Notes: generated by a model from the letters alone, not told the origin. Positions 8,161 through 18,035 are shown, counted from the first letter of the stretch. The stretch: 55,431 nucleotides of DNA from an uncultured Clostridia bacterium (GCA_945877515.1 CAMCSE010000007.1:1-55431), one strand, 5' to 3'. Made by a program: numbers and translations.

Positions 8161-10587
8161 CTAATCCATCAAATTACAATCCGTGTATATCTGCATATTG
8201 CGGTTTTCACCGCGCTTTGAGAACTCTTTCATAAACGCCGACAGCAGGCCGCGCAGTATCTTGTCGTTACGGCCTATCACCGTCACCCGGTAGCGATACC
8301 GGTTGTTGACCTTGACCACCGGCGCCGGCGCCGGGCCAAGAATCATCAGATCCAATTTGTCGTAAGGCGGCTTTTTCGCGGCGGCCATCAGGCTGTCGCT
8401 GATCTCATGGATCCCACGGCGTACCTCCGACTCCTCCGGGCCTGTTACCGTAACCATCAGCTGGTCGGCAAAGGGCGGATCCCGCCGCAGCTGCCGCAGG
8501 CGGATCTCACTGCTGTAAAAGCGGTCGTAATCCTGCGCGGCCGCCGCTTGAATCACCTCATTATCCGGTGTATAGGTCTGGATCACAGCGCGGCCTTTCT
8601 TGTTTCCCCGTCCGGCGCGGCCCACCACCTGCGTCAGCAGGCTGAAGGTCCGCTCAGAGGCACGGTAGTGATCCACATACAGGGACAGATCCGCTGCCAG
8701 TACCCCCACCAGTGTTACATTTTCAAAATCCAACCCCTTTGCCACCATCTGGGTACCAATAAGGATCGGTATTTTTTTCTCGTCAAATTGTCTCAAAATC
8801 GCCTCGTGGCCTGCACCCACCGTATCCGCATCCATCCGCAGCAGCGGCGTTTCCGGAAACAGCGTCCGCAGCTCCTCCTCCACCCGCTGGGTACCAAAAC
8901 CGATGTGCCGCAGCGGCGTTCCGCATTCCGGACAATTCTCCGGCGCACGCTCGGAATACCCACAATAATGACACATCAGGCGGTGATTGGCGCTGTGATA
9001 CGTCAGATACACGCTGCATCGGGGACACTGCGGCACAAAGCTGCAATTGGGGCACAGCAGCTGGCGGCTGCTGCCACGGCGGTTGAGAAACAGAATGCTC
9101 TGCTCACCGCGCTCCAGATTGGCCTTCAGTTCCTGATACAGCGGCTGGCTGATAGCGGTCAGGTTTCCCTGCCGCAGCTCCTGACGCATATCCGCCAGGA
9201 TCACTTCGGGAAGCTGCCGGCGATTATACCGCTCCCGCAGCAAGGCAAGATGATAGTCGCCGTTTTTGGCGTACCACGCCGTCTCTACCGTGGGCGTGGC
9301 GGAGCCCAATACCAAATGGCAACCTTCTGTCATGGAGCGGTATCGGGCAATATCCCGGGCATGGTAGCAGGGAGCCCGTTCCGACTCATAGGAACTCTCC
9401 TGCTCCTCATCCATGATAATCAGGCCCAGATTTTCCAGCGGCGCAAATACCGCCGAGCGAGTCCCCAGTACCACTGTGGCCTCACCCTTCCGGATACGCT
9501 TCCACTGGTCGTACCGTTCTGTCACGCGAAGGCCGCTGTGCAGCAGCGCCACCTTGTCTCCGAAATAAGCGGTGAAGCGCGCCATCATCTGAGGTGTCAG
9601 GGCGATCTCCGGTACCAGGATCATGACCGCCTTACCCCGCTGCAGCAGCTCCTGAGCCAGACGGATATAGACCAGTGTTTTACCGCTGCCGGTGACGCCT
9701 TGCAGCAGTGTCACACCGCCTTCTCCGGCCAGCGCACGCTGCAGAATCGTCTGATATGCCTGCTGCTGCTCATCATTTAATGTAATGTTTTCTGCCTTTA
9801 CACGATAGTCTTTTGGGCTGATCCGATAGGTTTCCTGTGTGCGCAGCATGATCACGCCACGCTTTTCCAGATTGGTGATCGTCCGGCGCGAAACACCTGT
9901 AAAATAGCACAGTTCATGAACTGCCGTCTCACCCTGCTGCAGCAGGAAATGCACGGCATCGTACATGCGGGGAGAACTCTTCTTTCTGGACTGTGCCCAC
10001 GCCGCCGCATCGTCAGCAGGCAGCGTCAAGTCGGCCAGCTGTACCGTCTTGTCCTGTACCGTACGTCGGCTCAGCGTCTGCTGCGTGACCACACCCCGCT
10101 TTTCCAGCGTACGCAATGTTGTCACAATCCCCTCGCCAAACGCTTCCTGAAGTTCCGACGCCTTATGCGGCTCCTCCGCAAGAAAGCGGCACACCGCCTG
10201 CTCTTTATCAGAAAGATCCTCCGGAAGTCTCTGCTCCGTCAGCTGCCATATCACCTGATGGCGGTACCACACGGCAGCAGGCAGGATGGTGCGAATGGCG
10301 TCATAAAAGGTACAAAAGTATCGCTGCCGCATCCATAACGCCATTTTGATCTCCCGCTGGGAGATCAAAGGCGCATCGTCCAGATTCAGGCGCAGCGCCT
10401 TCAACGGGCCTGATGGCACGCCCTGCTCCAACGACAGGACTACCCCTTCACTGGTGCGGTTGCCGCGGCCGAAGGGTGCCAATACGCGGCACCCGACACT
10501 GACGTCCATGTCTGCGGGGACAAGATAGGAGTAGGGCTTATCGATGGCGTATGTCGCGGCTTCCACAGCGATCTTCGCAATCTGCAT
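8161..10587 (-). CDS. priA: primosomal protein N' (PriA helicase)
   Basis: Replication-restart superfamily-2 DNA helicase. The 808-residue protein carries an N-terminal DNA-binding domain starting MQIAKIAVEAATYAIDKPYSY. Walker A is GVTGSGKT, the DEAH-type box is MDEEQESSYES, and GSATPTVETAW and VVGRAGRG are helicase motifs. A zinc-binding insert holds eight cysteines in CPNC...CPRC...CHYC...CPEC. The length matches full PriA. It sits between rpoZ and def as in many Firmicutes. Confidence 0.97.
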   Translation of the reverse strand: MQIAKIAVEAATYAIDKPYSYLVPADMDVSVGCRVLAPFGRGNRTSEGVVLSLEQGVPSGPLKALRLNLDDAPLISQREIKMALWMRQRYFCTFYDAIRTILPAAVWYRHQVIWQLTEQRLPEDLSDKEQAVCRFLAEEPHKASELQEAFGEGIVTTLRTLEKRGVVTQQTLSRRTVQDKTVQLADLTLPADDAAAWAQSRKKSSPRMYDAVHFLLQQGETAVHELCYFTGVSRRTITNLEKRGVIMLRTQETYRISPKDYRVKAENITLNDEQQQAYQTILQRALAGEGGVTLLQGVTGSGKTLVYIRLAQELLQRGKAVMILVPEIALTPQMMARFTAYFGDKVALLHSGLRVTERYDQWKRIRKGEATVVLGTRSAVFAPLENLGLIIMDEEQESSYESERAPCYHARDIARYRSMTEGCHLVLGSATPTVETAWYAKNGDYHLALLRERYNRRQLPEVILADMRQELRQGNLTAISQPLYQELKANLERGEQSILFLNRRGSSRQLLCPNCSFVPQCPRCSVYLTYHSANHRLMCHYCGYSERAPENCPECGTPLRHIGFGTQRVEEELRTLFPETPLLRMDADTVGAGHEAILRQFDEKKIPILIGTQMVAKGLDFENVTLVGVLAADLSLYVDHYRASERTFSLLTQVVGRAGRGNKKGRAVIQTYTPDNEVIQAAAAQDYDRFYSSEIRLRQLRRDPPFADQLMVTVTGPEESEVRRGIHEISDSLMAAAKKPPYDKLDLMILGPAPAPVVKVNNRYRYRVTVIGRNDKILRGLLSAFMKEFSKRGENRNMQIYTDCNLMD

Positions 10588-10613
10588 ATCCCCTGCTCCT
10601 CTCTGGTGATGAT

Positions 10614-10826
10614 TTACTCCTGAATGGAAGAATCGATGGTGCTGGCGTCAAACTTGCCCTCAGCCACTTCGTCAATGGCCATGGTCACAGGCTTTTCCTC
10701 CAGGTGTTCACCGTTTTTCTCTGCTTCAGCGGCGATCTGGCGGGCACGGCGGGCCACCACGTTGACCATCATATAGCGGTTGGGCACATAGGCCGTCAGC
10801 TGGTTCATTGCGGGATAGAGCATCAT
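10614..10826 (-). CDS. rpoZ: DNA-directed RNA polymerase subunit omega
   Basis: Small RNA polymerase assembly subunit. The 70-residue protein shows the omega core: an N-terminal helix ending in YVPNRYMMVNVVARRARQIA, which is the conserved R-Y-x(5)-A-x-RAR segment, then EKPVTMAIDEVAEGK. An acidic tail follows. It lies 36 nt after gmk and 26 nt before priA, the usual gmk-rpoZ-priA order. The first codon gives MM; either could be used. Confidence 0.93.
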   Translation of the reverse strand: MMLYPAMNQLTAYVPNRYMMVNVVARRARQIAAEAEKNGEHLEEKPVTMAIDEVAEGKFDASTIDSSIQE

Positions 10827-10862
10827 AATAACATATCTCCTTCTGCCGTTTCGGCGATGTAT

Positions 10863-11459
10863 TTATTGGTTCAGGTCGGCGATACGGTCGGCCGGACGGC
10901 AATGCTCCGCCAACATGATGGCGCGCAGCTCCCGGACGGCGTTGTCCACCGTATCGTTGATGACAAAGTAATCGTAATGATCGGCGGTCTGCAGTTCCAC
11001 CTTGGCGCGCAGCAGCCGTTTCTGCACCTTTTCCGGAGAATCGGTGCCGCGGGCTGTCAGGCGGCGCTCCAGCTCCTTCCAGGAGGGCGGTGCGATAAAA
11101 ATACGTACCACATCGGGGCGCAGGTTATGGACCTGCGTGGCGCCCTGGATCTCAATGTCCAGGATCACGTCCTTCCCTTCCTCCATGGCCGCGTCCACAT
11201 ACTTTTTGGGGGTTCCGTAAAAGTTGCCTACATACTCGGCATACTCCAGAAACTCGCCGTCCACGATCCACTGGCGGAACGTCTCCGGCTCAATGAAATG
11301 ATAGTCCACCCCGTGTTTTTCGCCGGGACGAGGCGCCCGGGTGGTGGCGGAAACGGAAAAGTACAGGTCGTTCCGCCCTTGAAACAGGGCGCTCAGCACC
11401 GTACTCTTTCCTACGCCGGACGGCCCGGAAATAATAAATGTTTTGCCTTTTTTCGCCAA
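10863..11459 (-). CDS. gmk: guanylate kinase
   Basis: Phosphorylates GMP to GDP. The 198-residue protein has the P-loop ISGPSGVGKST near 10-20, GMP-binding residues in VSATTRAPRPGEKHGVDYHF, and the lid region beginning RRLTARGTDS. The reading frame starts with TTG at 11459, two bases after the remA stop, with AGAGGGAT as a plausible ribosome site; no ATG is available nearby. It lies in the yicC-remA-gmk-rpoZ cluster typical of Firmicutes. Confidence 0.96.
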   Translation of the reverse strand: MAKKGKTFIISGPSGVGKSTVLSALFQGRNDLYFSVSATTRAPRPGEKHGVDYHFIEPETFRQWIVDGEFLEYAEYVGNFYGTPKKYVDAAMEEGKDVILDIEIQGATQVHNLRPDVVRIFIAPPSWKELERRLTARGTDSPEKVQKRLLRAKVELQTADHYDYFVINDTVDNAVRELRAIMLAEHCRPADRIADLNQ

Positions 11460-11461
11460 AA

Positions 11462-11728
11462 TTATCCCTCTTCCTCTGTAAATTCCTGCGGCGTCATACC
11501 CAGACGGGGCGCCAGCTTTTCTGTACTCAGTGCCGAGAGCACCACATGGTCGCTGTCCATAATCAGCACTGAGGCCGTTTTGCGGCCATAGGTGGCATCG
11601 ATCAGCATCCCGCGGTCACGGGATTCCTGCACCAGACGCTTCACCGGCGCGCTATCAGGGCTGACAATGGCGATCAGACGCTGTAAGGACACCAGATTGC
11701 CGAAACCAATATTCACCAACTGTATCAT
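11462..11728 (-). CDS. remA: RemA/DUF370 family DNA-binding regulator
   Basis: Small regulator homologous to Bacillus RemA, which activates extracellular matrix and osmolyte genes as an oligomeric DNA-binding ring. The 88-residue form starts [11 protein letters not shown], continues through [14 protein letters not shown] and [27 protein letters not shown], and matches the family along its whole length. I chose ATG 11728 because GAGTGAGGT lies 5-8 bases upstream. A longer TTG frame from 11743 adds five residues and overlaps yicC. The target genes here are unknown. Confidence 0.9.
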   Translation of the reverse strand: MIQLVNIGFGNLVSLQRLIAIVSPDSAPVKRLVQESRDRGMLIDATYGRKTASVLIMDSDHVVLSALSTEKLAPRLGMTPQEFTEEEG

Positions 11729-11735
11729 AGGTACC

Positions 11736-12614
11736 TCACTCAATGTTCTGTACCTGTTCGCGGATCTTCTCCACTTCGGCCTTCATGTTCACCACATCCT
11801 GCGCGATGGTCAGGTCGTTGCACTTGGAACCGATGGTATTGCACTCGCGATTGACCTCCTGGATCAGGAAGTCAAGCTTTCGTCCCACCGGCTGGTCACT
11901 TTTTAACATGGCACGCAGCTGGGCAATATGGCTCCGCAGGCGGACGGTTTCCTCGTCCACGGCAATCTTATCGGCAAAAATGGCGGCTTCCGTCAGAATA
12001 CGGCTTTCGTCAATGGTAGTGGACTGCAGCACCTCCTGCATACGCGCCGTCAGCTTCTCACGATAGGCTGCTACCGTCTGCGGAGAGCGCTCCTCCACCT
12101 TGCCCACCACCGTCTCAATGGTGGTAACGCGGCCTGCAATATCCTCGCACAGCTTGACGCCCTCCACGGCCCGCATGGCGTTGTAGGCTTCCAGCGCCTC
12201 GTCCAGCACGTCGCAGATATCGCCGGCGACAGACTCCAGATCCTCCTCCGCCTTGGTGACGGTCAGCACATCCGGGAATTTGGCCAGCACAGCGGCGGTC
12301 AATTCACCCTCCAGTGAAAACATGTCCCTGATCTTTGTCAGGGCTTCGTAATAGCCCCGGGCCAGCGGCTCATTGACAGCCACCACTGTCTCATCGGCGG
12401 CTGTGGCGTCAATGGTGATGAACACATCCACCTTACCGCGGGAGACAGCCTTCTGCACACGGGATTTCACCGAATCCTCTGCGAAAATATAGGTGCGGGG
12501 CACTTTGACAGTGCAGTCCAGATAGCGGTTGTTGACGGAACGTACTTCTACGGTAATGTCTCTGCCGTGCAGCGTTTGCCGGGCTCTGCCGTAACCGGTC
12601 ATGCTCTTGACCAC
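11736..12614 (-). CDS. yicC: YicC family endoribonuclease-like protein
   Basis: Conserved protein of the YicC family; the E. coli member takes part in small-RNA decay. The 292-residue protein begins KSMTGYGRA, the hallmark of the family. It has [12 protein letters not shown] near 26-37 and ends with the DUF1732 domain containing [21 protein letters not shown]. The start is GTG at 12614 with GGGAGGATA upstream. It directly precedes remA and gmk, the standard Firmicute order. Confidence 0.93.
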   Translation of the reverse strand: MVKSMTGYGRARQTLHGRDITVEVRSVNNRYLDCTVKVPRTYIFAEDSVKSRVQKAVSRGKVDVFITIDATAADETVVAVNEPLARGYYEALTKIRDMFSLEGELTAAVLAKFPDVLTVTKAEEDLESVAGDICDVLDEALEAYNAMRAVEGVKLCEDIAGRVTTIETVVGKVEERSPQTVAAYREKLTARMQEVLQSTTIDESRILTEAAIFADKIAVDEETVRLRSHIAQLRAMLKSDQPVGRKLDFLIQEVNRECNTIGSKCNDLTIAQDVVNMKAEVEKIREQVQNIE

Positions 12615-12654
12615 AGTATATCCTCCCTTTCAGGCGGTCATGCCGCCACCATAA

Positions 12655-13302
12655 TTAACAACAGTAAAAATATCCGCCGCCGGGGCAGCAGGACAGTGCC
12701 AGGCAAATGGGCAGGCACGGATTCATGTGGCAGTTTCCGGTGCTGACCGGGCCGTATCCATTGGGACGGTACGCTGTCTGCCGGCCTTCCGCCATGTCCA
12801 GGGCCCGCTGATACTCCTCATCATCGGGATCCATCTGCACCGCCGTCTGGTAATACCGTTTCGCTTCGTCCATCCAGCCGCGGCGGGTACAAAGCACGCC
12901 CTTGAGGAAATTCCACTCAGCATCATGGTCTTTCATGGCGTTGAGCAGTTCCTCCGCCAAATTCAGGTTGCCCTGCTGGATCGCGGCACGCACCCGCTGG
13001 TAGGGGCCGGTATAGGATTGATAAGCGCCGTAGCCTGCACCATAACCTGTTCCATAGCCTGCGTTATAGCCTGTGGAAGCCCCCGCTCCATAGCCGCTGC
13101 CGGAAGTACCCCGCTTGCGCTGAGCCTGAATCTCCTCATAGGCTTCGTTGATCTCCTTCATCCGTTCCTGTGCCAGATCGGCCAAAGGGTTATCGTGATA
13201 GTTATCCGGATGATACTTTCGGGCCAGATTCCGGTACGCTTTTTTTACTTCGTCGTCTGTCGCTGTGCTGGATATGCCCAGCACCTGATAGGGATCACGC
13301 AT
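12655..13302 (-). CDS. J-domain (DnaJ-like) protein with Cys-rich C-terminus
   Basis: Co-chaperone-like protein of 215 residues starting [15 protein letters not shown]. The N-terminal J domain has the HPD motif in [12 protein letters not shown] Gly/Tyr/Ala-rich linker (GYGAGAS through GYGAYQ) follows, then two TPR-like helical repeats ([32 protein letters not shown]). The tail is rich in cysteine ([15 protein letters not shown], ending YCC), which is odd for a J protein and might bind metal or lipid. ATG 13302 is chosen because GGGGG lies 8-10 bases upstream. The start lies inside the end of the DUF5685 gene (8-nt overlap), so the two are probably co-translated. It is not the main DnaJ, since no zinc-finger domain is present. 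Confidence 0.85.
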   Translation of the reverse strand: MRDPYQVLGISSTATDDEVKKAYRNLARKYHPDNYHDNPLADLAQERMKEINEAYEEIQAQRKRGTSGSGYGAGASTGYNAGYGTGYGAGYGAYQSYTGPYQRVRAAIQQGNLNLAEELLNAMKDHDAEWNFLKGVLCTRRGWMDEAKRYYQTAVQMDPDDEEYQRALDMAEGRQTAYRPNGYGPVSTGNCHMNPCLPICLALSCCPGGGYFYCC

Positions 13303-14188
13303 ATAGGTGTCCCCCTTTCTTTCGTCGAACTTGCTTTTGCCGGTGGAAGGTCCCGTCCAGTACGCCGGTCCCCACCGCATATAGTCCCTGATAGACCGTA
13401 CTCTCGATCACAGGGCCGTACACGCCAAAATCCCACAGCTCAAAGGCGGCCGCCATGGCGCGAATCGAACTGTCCAGTGTTTGCGCCAATTCCCGCCGCG
13501 CCGCATCCGGCAGCGCATCGCCGGAAAACCGGTAGCGCAAGGGCAGCGGATTATAACTGCCGCTTTTTATGTCTTTTTTCAAATCGTCTGCCGCATCCAC
13601 CAGATAGATCCAACGGCCTAAATGGTAGAAAAGCTCCTTTAAAACGCGGCATTTGACGGAATCAACCGTTTCATCGGCAGCCGCGGTCAGCAGCTGCGCA
13701 AAGGTATCCGCCGCCGCATCGATGGAGGGGCAGTTTTCCTGTTCCAGCCGGGCCAGCTCCCGCAAATGCTGTTGGGTGCTCTCGTCAAATGCCGGGCGCA
13801 TCGCCCGTGCCTTGCGATAGGCGCGCCGCAGCAGCAAAGATGCTGCCCGGTATTGCAAGCCGCGCCAGAATCCGTGATCGGCAATCCCGTCCTGAAGCTG
13901 CCACCATGTCAGGATCACACTCATATCCGCCGCCAGATCGAAGGCACCGTCACCGCAGGCACACATCCGGCCCTTCACCGGGTGGGCCATACAGCGTTTC
14001 GTACACCCGCCGAAATGGCCGTCGGACAGCAGCATCGCCAGAAACGCCAGGTCATAATTGAGGATCATGCGGCCCGCCATACCGAAGCGGCTGCCCAGCG
14101 CATGACATAAGCCGCAGTAGGCCCCCTCAAAGTACCGCTGCTGCTCTGCCGTCAACCGGTCGGACGCAGGACGTACATAACCAAACAT
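13295..14188 (-). CDS. DUF5685 family protein
   Basis: Clostridial family of unknown function, 297 residues. It begins [16 protein letters not shown]. Cysteines are paired in [14 protein letters not shown], then [21 protein letters not shown]; this spacing suggests metal binding. The rest is mostly alpha helical and has no clear signal peptide or membrane span. The start shares one base with the stop of the RseC-like gene (TGATG), and the end overlaps the J-domain gene. This order suggests that the three act together, possibly in metal or redox handling; that is inference. Confidence 0.8.
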   Translation of the reverse strand: MFGYVRPASDRLTAEQQRYFEGAYCGLCHALGSRFGMAGRMILNYDLAFLAMLLSDGHFGGCTKRCMAHPVKGRMCACGDGAFDLAADMSVILTWWQLQDGIADHGFWRGLQYRAASLLLRRAYRKARAMRPAFDESTQQHLRELARLEQENCPSIDAAADTFAQLLTAAADETVDSVKCRVLKELFYHLGRWIYLVDAADDLKKDIKSGSYNPLPLRYRFSGDALPDAARRELAQTLDSSIRAMAAAFELWDFGVYGPVIESTVYQGLYAVGTGVLDGTFHRQKQVRRKKGGHLYA

Positions 14189-14592
14189 CAGAACAGCCGC
14201 AGGATCTGATAGGTCAGCAGTTCTTTCTTCCGGGCATGGCGGTCATATAGAATACAGGGAATAAAACTCACCACAAAAGCGGCGATGGCGATGACGTATC
14301 GCGTACTCTCCGCCAGTCCTTCCGACAGGAAATACCCCAGCAGAAACAGCACCACCGGCAATACATAGACCAGCGCCACAACGCCGAAGATCTTTTTTGT
14401 GCTGCTCTCCACCACCACTTTGTCGCCCGGCTGTGCGCCGACGGAATTTTTGGCCCTGGCCTTAACAGCCGCCCCGGTCATGCCGCAGCCTGCGCACTCC
14501 TCACAATCATGACCACATGCGGATTTGCGGGGAACAGAGATCTCCGCGTAACCGCCGCCCAAATCTTTCTCAACCGTTGCAATCTGTGTCAT
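14188..14592 (-). CDS. RseC/MucC (SoxR_RseC) family membrane protein
   Basis: The 134-residue protein begins with a small domain containing five cysteines in SACGHDCEECAGCG (about 24-37). Two membrane spans follow (about 72-92 and 99-117), then a short cytoplasmic tail. This is the RseC/SoxR-reducing family layout, which in other bacteria takes part in electron transfer or sigma-factor control, sometimes with Rnf proteins. No rnf gene is in view. It lies 44 nt after cdaR and is coupled to the DUF5685 gene. Specific function unknown. Confidence 0.82.
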   Translation of the reverse strand: MTQIATVEKDLGGGYAEISVPRKSACGHDCEECAGCGMTGAAVKARAKNSVGAQPGDKVVVESSTKKIFGVVALVYVLPVVLFLLGYFLSEGLAESTRYVIAIAAFVVSFIPCILYDRHARKKELLTYQILRLF

Positions 14593-14636
14593 ATCTTGAT
14601 CCTACCTCTTTTGGGAAAATCTCTTGGCTGAAGCGC

Positions 14637-15926
14637 TTATGTGCCGGTGTTGTTTCCTGCAGCATTACTGGCACCGCTGTTGTCGGGAGGCGTCTCCCGC
14701 TTTGTAACATGAACCGTCACTTCATAGCTGCCGCGCACCGTCAGGCCGGATTCCGTCGATGTCGTGACCACTGCCGGGAGCGTATACTCGCCTTCCTCGG
14801 TAATGCCGCTCAGATCCACACGAACCCGCACGTCTGCAGCGGACGCATTGCCGATCGCCTCCTCGCTGCCCCACAAAGACACCTCCAGCGGCTCCATAAC
14901 CTCTGCTTTGAGCCCGTCAGCAACGCTTTCGCAGTTAATGTTGTTTACCGTCACAGTACCTTCTGTGGTCCCATTGACGGCCACTGTCACTACAGCCTCT
15001 GTCGTACCGTCAGTGGTGGTCACACCGGCAGGCAATTTAATGGTATAGGAATACGGACCGTTCAGTCCGGCCACCAGATCCTCCACATAAATCTTATCCA
15101 GCGTCACCGAATTGATACTCTCCAGCATACTGCCCTCGCCCACCAGGGTGACCGTTTTGGGCTGGATATCCACTGCCACAAAATCCTTCAGATCTGCGCC
15201 GATCAGATCCACCTTCAGCGGTACCTCCTTGGTGGTACGCACCGGAAGGGTCACCTGGATCAGCTTCGTAGACGAGCGGATATTATCGTTGTAAACCGGA
15301 ACATCATTGTAATCGTACAGCGTGTATTCCAGCGTCTCAATCAGCGTATCTGTCGCGCCGCCGATATTGACCGTCACCTTAGCATAGCTGATATTGAGCA
15401 TATCCTCCCGCTCGGCCCGCAGGATCAGCGTTGTGGGATCGGTCTGGATTTCGCCGGTAAAGTAGCCGTCCGCCACCTGACCTCTGACCTCTGTCCGGAC
15501 AGGGATCTCCTTGGAATACAGGGTTCCGACCGTCACGGTGATGTTATACAGGCTTCTCCATTTGACCGTCACGCCTGAACTGGAAAAATCATTGGGATAC
15601 ACCACATTATATTTTAATGTCTGTACCCCGGCAGAATTGATGCTGCTGGTATCCGCCACCACACGCACCTTATCGGTATCCAGCCGCATCAGGGTCTTGC
15701 GGGTAGCCTCCAGCTTCAGATCGACAGTCGTATCATAACCGGAAAGCAGCATCAGCCCTTTTTCGGCCAGCGTTGTCTCCTCATCAGTAAATTCCACGGG
15801 AATATTCCTGATCTCCACCGTCACCGGAGGGGACACATATACCTCCATATAGATCCACAGCGCCAGTGTTACCAGCACTGCAATAATGATCTGTGCTACT
15901 TTACGGCTCTTGTTATTCTTCTCCAT
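14637..15926 (-). CDS. cdaR: CdaR, YbbR-domain regulator of diadenylate cyclase
   Basis: Membrane-anchored extracellular protein that modulates CdaA. It starts MEKNNKSRKVAQIIIAVLV with one N-terminal span (about 10-30) and is followed by YbbR beta-rich repeats, recognisable by recurring segments like IPVRTEVRGQVADGYF, VPLKVDLIG and VEPLEV/LRVDLSGIT. The mature part ends with a low-complexity SGASNAAGNN tail. ATG 15926 is chosen because AGGAGGGAGA precedes it; a longer frame begins at 15947. It overlaps the cdaA end by 14 nt. The usual downstream partner glmM is absent. Confidence 0.9.
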   Translation of the reverse strand: MEKNNKSRKVAQIIIAVLVTLALWIYMEVYVSPPVTVEIRNIPVEFTDEETTLAEKGLMLLSGYDTTVDLKLEATRKTLMRLDTDKVRVVADTSSINSAGVQTLKYNVVYPNDFSSSGVTVKWRSLYNITVTVGTLYSKEIPVRTEVRGQVADGYFTGEIQTDPTTLILRAEREDMLNISYAKVTVNIGGATDTLIETLEYTLYDYNDVPVYNDNIRSSTKLIQVTLPVRTTKEVPLKVDLIGADLKDFVAVDIQPKTVTLVGEGSMLESINSVTLDKIYVEDLVAGLNGPYSYTIKLPAGVTTTDGTTEAVVTVAVNGTTEGTVTVNNINCESVADGLKAEVMEPLEVSLWGSEEAIGNASAADVRVRVDLSGITEEGEYTLPAVVTTSTESGLTVRGSYEVTVHVTKRETPPDNSGASNAAGNNTGT

Positions 15927-16803
15927 CGTCGTCTCCCTCCTTCCCAAGCTTCTTCAGGAACGACAGGATCGGGAGCCGCTGCGGCTTGTCCGGTTCCTCC
16001 TCAGGCGGCATCAGCTCATTGCGCAGCAGCTGGCTGAGCGTCTCAGGCATCAGATGCCGCTTGAGCATACCGCCGATCGCCACGGAGATCGAGCCTGTCT
16101 CCTCCGATACGATGACCACCACGGCATCCGAGTTCTCACTCATGCCGATACCGGCGCGGTGGCGCATACCCAAATCGCGGCTCAGATTCACGTTTCTGGA
16201 CAGCGGCAGCATACAGCCTCCGCCGATGATCCGGCCATGCCGGACAATGACCGCGCCGTCATGCATCGGGGCCTTGACAAAAAAGATATTTTTCAGCAGT
16301 TCACTGACCACGGTGCAGTCCAACTCCGTGCCGGTGCGCACGATATCATCCAGATTGATGTTGCGCTCAAATACCATCAGCACGCCGGTCTTGGTACGGC
16401 TCAGTTCGCTGCAGGCCACCACCGTCTGGTCGATAGCCTTTTCCATTTCCGTGATCTCCTTTTCCGGACGGAACACCCGCATCAGCCGTATATTCTTGCT
16501 GCCCAGCCGCTCCAGGATCTGCCGGATCTCCGGCTGGAACAGGATGATCAGCGCCAGAATACCCCATTCCACCACATGGCTGAGGATATAGCTGACCGCC
16601 CGCAGTTCCAACGCCGTGGACAACCACAGCGCCAGAAGGAAAATGCCAACGCCCTTGAGAATATTCTCCGCCCGGGTACTCTTTACAAGAGAAAGCAGCT
16701 TATATACCAAAAAGACGATGATGGCTACATCCACCAGGTCTGTGATTTTCAGCAGAGATAAGTATCTCCCAATATCTTCCATCAATGTCAATACTTTGTC
16801 CAT
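15913..16803 (-). CDS. cdaA: diadenylate cyclase CdaA (c-di-AMP synthase)
   Basis: Makes c-di-AMP from two ATP at the membrane, controlling potassium, osmolytes and wall balance. Three N-terminal spans (about 20-40, 48-66, 74-92 of the 296-residue form) precede the DAC domain. The catalytic motifs are MHDGAVIV and MRHRAGIGMSE, with DAVVVIVSEETG following. I placed the start at MDKVLTLMEDIG (16803); the GGGAGGG site is somewhat distant (13 nt), and the next in-frame ATG at 16815 lies too close to it. A promoter lies at 16857-16885. Confidence 0.94.
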   Translation of the reverse strand: MDKVLTLMEDIGRYLSLLKITDLVDVAIIVFLVYKLLSLVKSTRAENILKGVGIFLLALWLSTALELRAVSYILSHVVEWGILALIILFQPEIRQILERLGSKNIRLMRVFRPEKEITEMEKAIDQTVVACSELSRTKTGVLMVFERNINLDDIVRTGTELDCTVVSELLKNIFFVKAPMHDGAVIVRHGRIIGGGCMLPLSRNVNLSRDLGMRHRAGIGMSENSDAVVVIVSEETGSISVAIGGMLKRHLMPETLSQLLRNELMPPEEEPDKPQRLPILSFLKKLGKEGDDDGEE

Positions 16804-16856
16804 GGCGTGCTTCATCCCTCCCGGGCGCAATTTTACGCATAACAATAGATATTAAC

Positions 16857-16885
16857 ATTATATAAAAGATATTGGGAAAATGCAA
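16857..16885 (-). promoter_or_regulatory. promoter of cdaA-cdaR
   Basis: Minus strand TTGCAT (16885-16880), 17-bp spacer, TATAAT (16862-16857), about 55 bases before the cdaA start. The -10 is perfect; the -35 matches only the first three consensus bases. Confidence 0.6.
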
Positions 16886-16907
16886 CAAAAATTCTGTGAC
16901 CAGAGTG

Positions 16908-18035
16908 TTACATTTTACAAAGCGTGCTTTGCAATATCTGTGCGAACTGCATGACCTGGGCAGGCGTATTAAAGGCCGAGGGGCTGAAACGTATCGTTCC
17001 GGTTTTAAGCGTCCCCACCGTGCGATGTGCCAATGGCGCGCAGTGCAGTCCTGCACGCAGCGCTATGCCGCGGCTGGCCATGGCCTCTCCCATTTCCTCG
17101 CAGTCAATACCCTCCACGATGAAGGACAGCACCCCTGTCTGATGGCGGAATCCGTCGCACCAGAACAGACGGATGCCCTCGGTATTGCGCAGCAGCTCCA
17201 CCGCCTGGGCCGTCAGACGACGTTCGTGGGCGGCGATCTTCTCCACACCGGTGCGCTGCACATAACGGATACCCTCCAGCAAACCGGCAATGCCCGGCAT
17301 ATTGTGGGTCCCGCTCTCCAGCCGGTCCGGCAGCATATCCGGCATGGTCTGCAGCTTGGAAAGACTTCCCGTACCGCCGTACAGCAGCGGCAACACTTCG
17401 TGATTGCACAGCAGCAGGCCTGTTCCCTGCGGGCCATACAGGCCTTTGTGGCCCGGCATGGCGATGAACGCCGCCTGCAGCACATCCATTCGTACCGGCA
17501 GGATACCGGCAGACTGGGAAGCGTCCAGCAGAAACGGCACCCCGGCGTTCCGGCACAGAACCGCCATCTCCTCCACCGGTTGAATACAGCCGAACACATT
17601 GGACACATGGTTACAGATGACCACGTCAGCGCCGTGTCCCAGCGCCTCTTTCAGCTCTTCTACCATTCTTTCCGGCTGAAAGAGCGGCGTGTCCAGCACT
17701 GTCAGCGTTACGTTGGGGATAGCGTGGAGCGGCCGGGTCACGGCGTTGTGCTCGTAACCGGAGATCACCACGCGGCTGCCCGGCTGTACCAGCGTGTGGA
17801 TCGCGATATTCAGGCCATGGGTTGCGTTGCTGGTAAAGATCACATTGGATTCGTCTTCCACGCCAAACAGTCTGGCAGCCGCTGTGCGGCAGGCATAATC
17901 CGTCTCTTCCGCCAGCCGTGTCGCCTGATGGCTGCCCCGTCCCGGCGAGGACATGGTGTTGACCGCACGCGCCATGGCCCAGCGGACAGTCGCCGGTTTT
18001 TCCAGTGTGGTCGCCCCGGAATCGAAATAGATCAT
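16908..18035 (-). CDS. cysteine desulfurase family aminotransferase (class V)
   Basis: PLP-dependent enzyme of 375 residues that likely removes sulfur (or selenium) from cysteine derivatives. It begins IYFDSGATTLEKP. The PLP lysine is in MPGHKGLYGPQGTG, substrate and cofactor residues are in NATHGLN and SGYEHNAV, and the active-site cysteine is in RAGLHCAPLAHRTVG near the C-terminus. The overall pattern fits the Firmicute subfamily distinct from IscS and SufS. It overlaps the upstream DUF3343 gene by 4 nt (ATGA). DUF3343 proteins are thought to carry S or Se, so the pair may form a sulfur or selenium transfer unit. Confidence 0.88.
   Translation of the reverse strand: MIYFDSGATTLEKPATVRWAMARAVNTMSSPGRGSHQATRLAEETDYACRTAAARLFGVEDESNVIFTSNATHGLNIAIHTLVQPGSRVVISGYEHNAVTRPLHAIPNVTLTVLDTPLFQPERMVEELKEALGHGADVVICNHVSNVFGCIQPVEEMAVLCRNAGVPFLLDASQSAGILPVRMDVLQAAFIAMPGHKGLYGPQGTGLLLCNHEVLPLLYGGTGSLSKLQTMPDMLPDRLESGTHNMPGIAGLLEGIRYVQRTGVEKIAAHERRLTAQAVELLRNTEGIRLFWCDGFRHQTGVLSFIVEGIDCEEMGEAMASRGIALRAGLHCAPLAHRTVGTLKTGTIRFSPSAFNTPAQVMQFAQILQSTLCKM

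Noticed and set aside
12991-13110. Repeated GYG/GAG-type codons in the J-domain gene as a DNA repeat array or CRISPR-like unit
   Set aside because: The repeats encode a low-complexity protein linker; unit length varies and no spacers exist.
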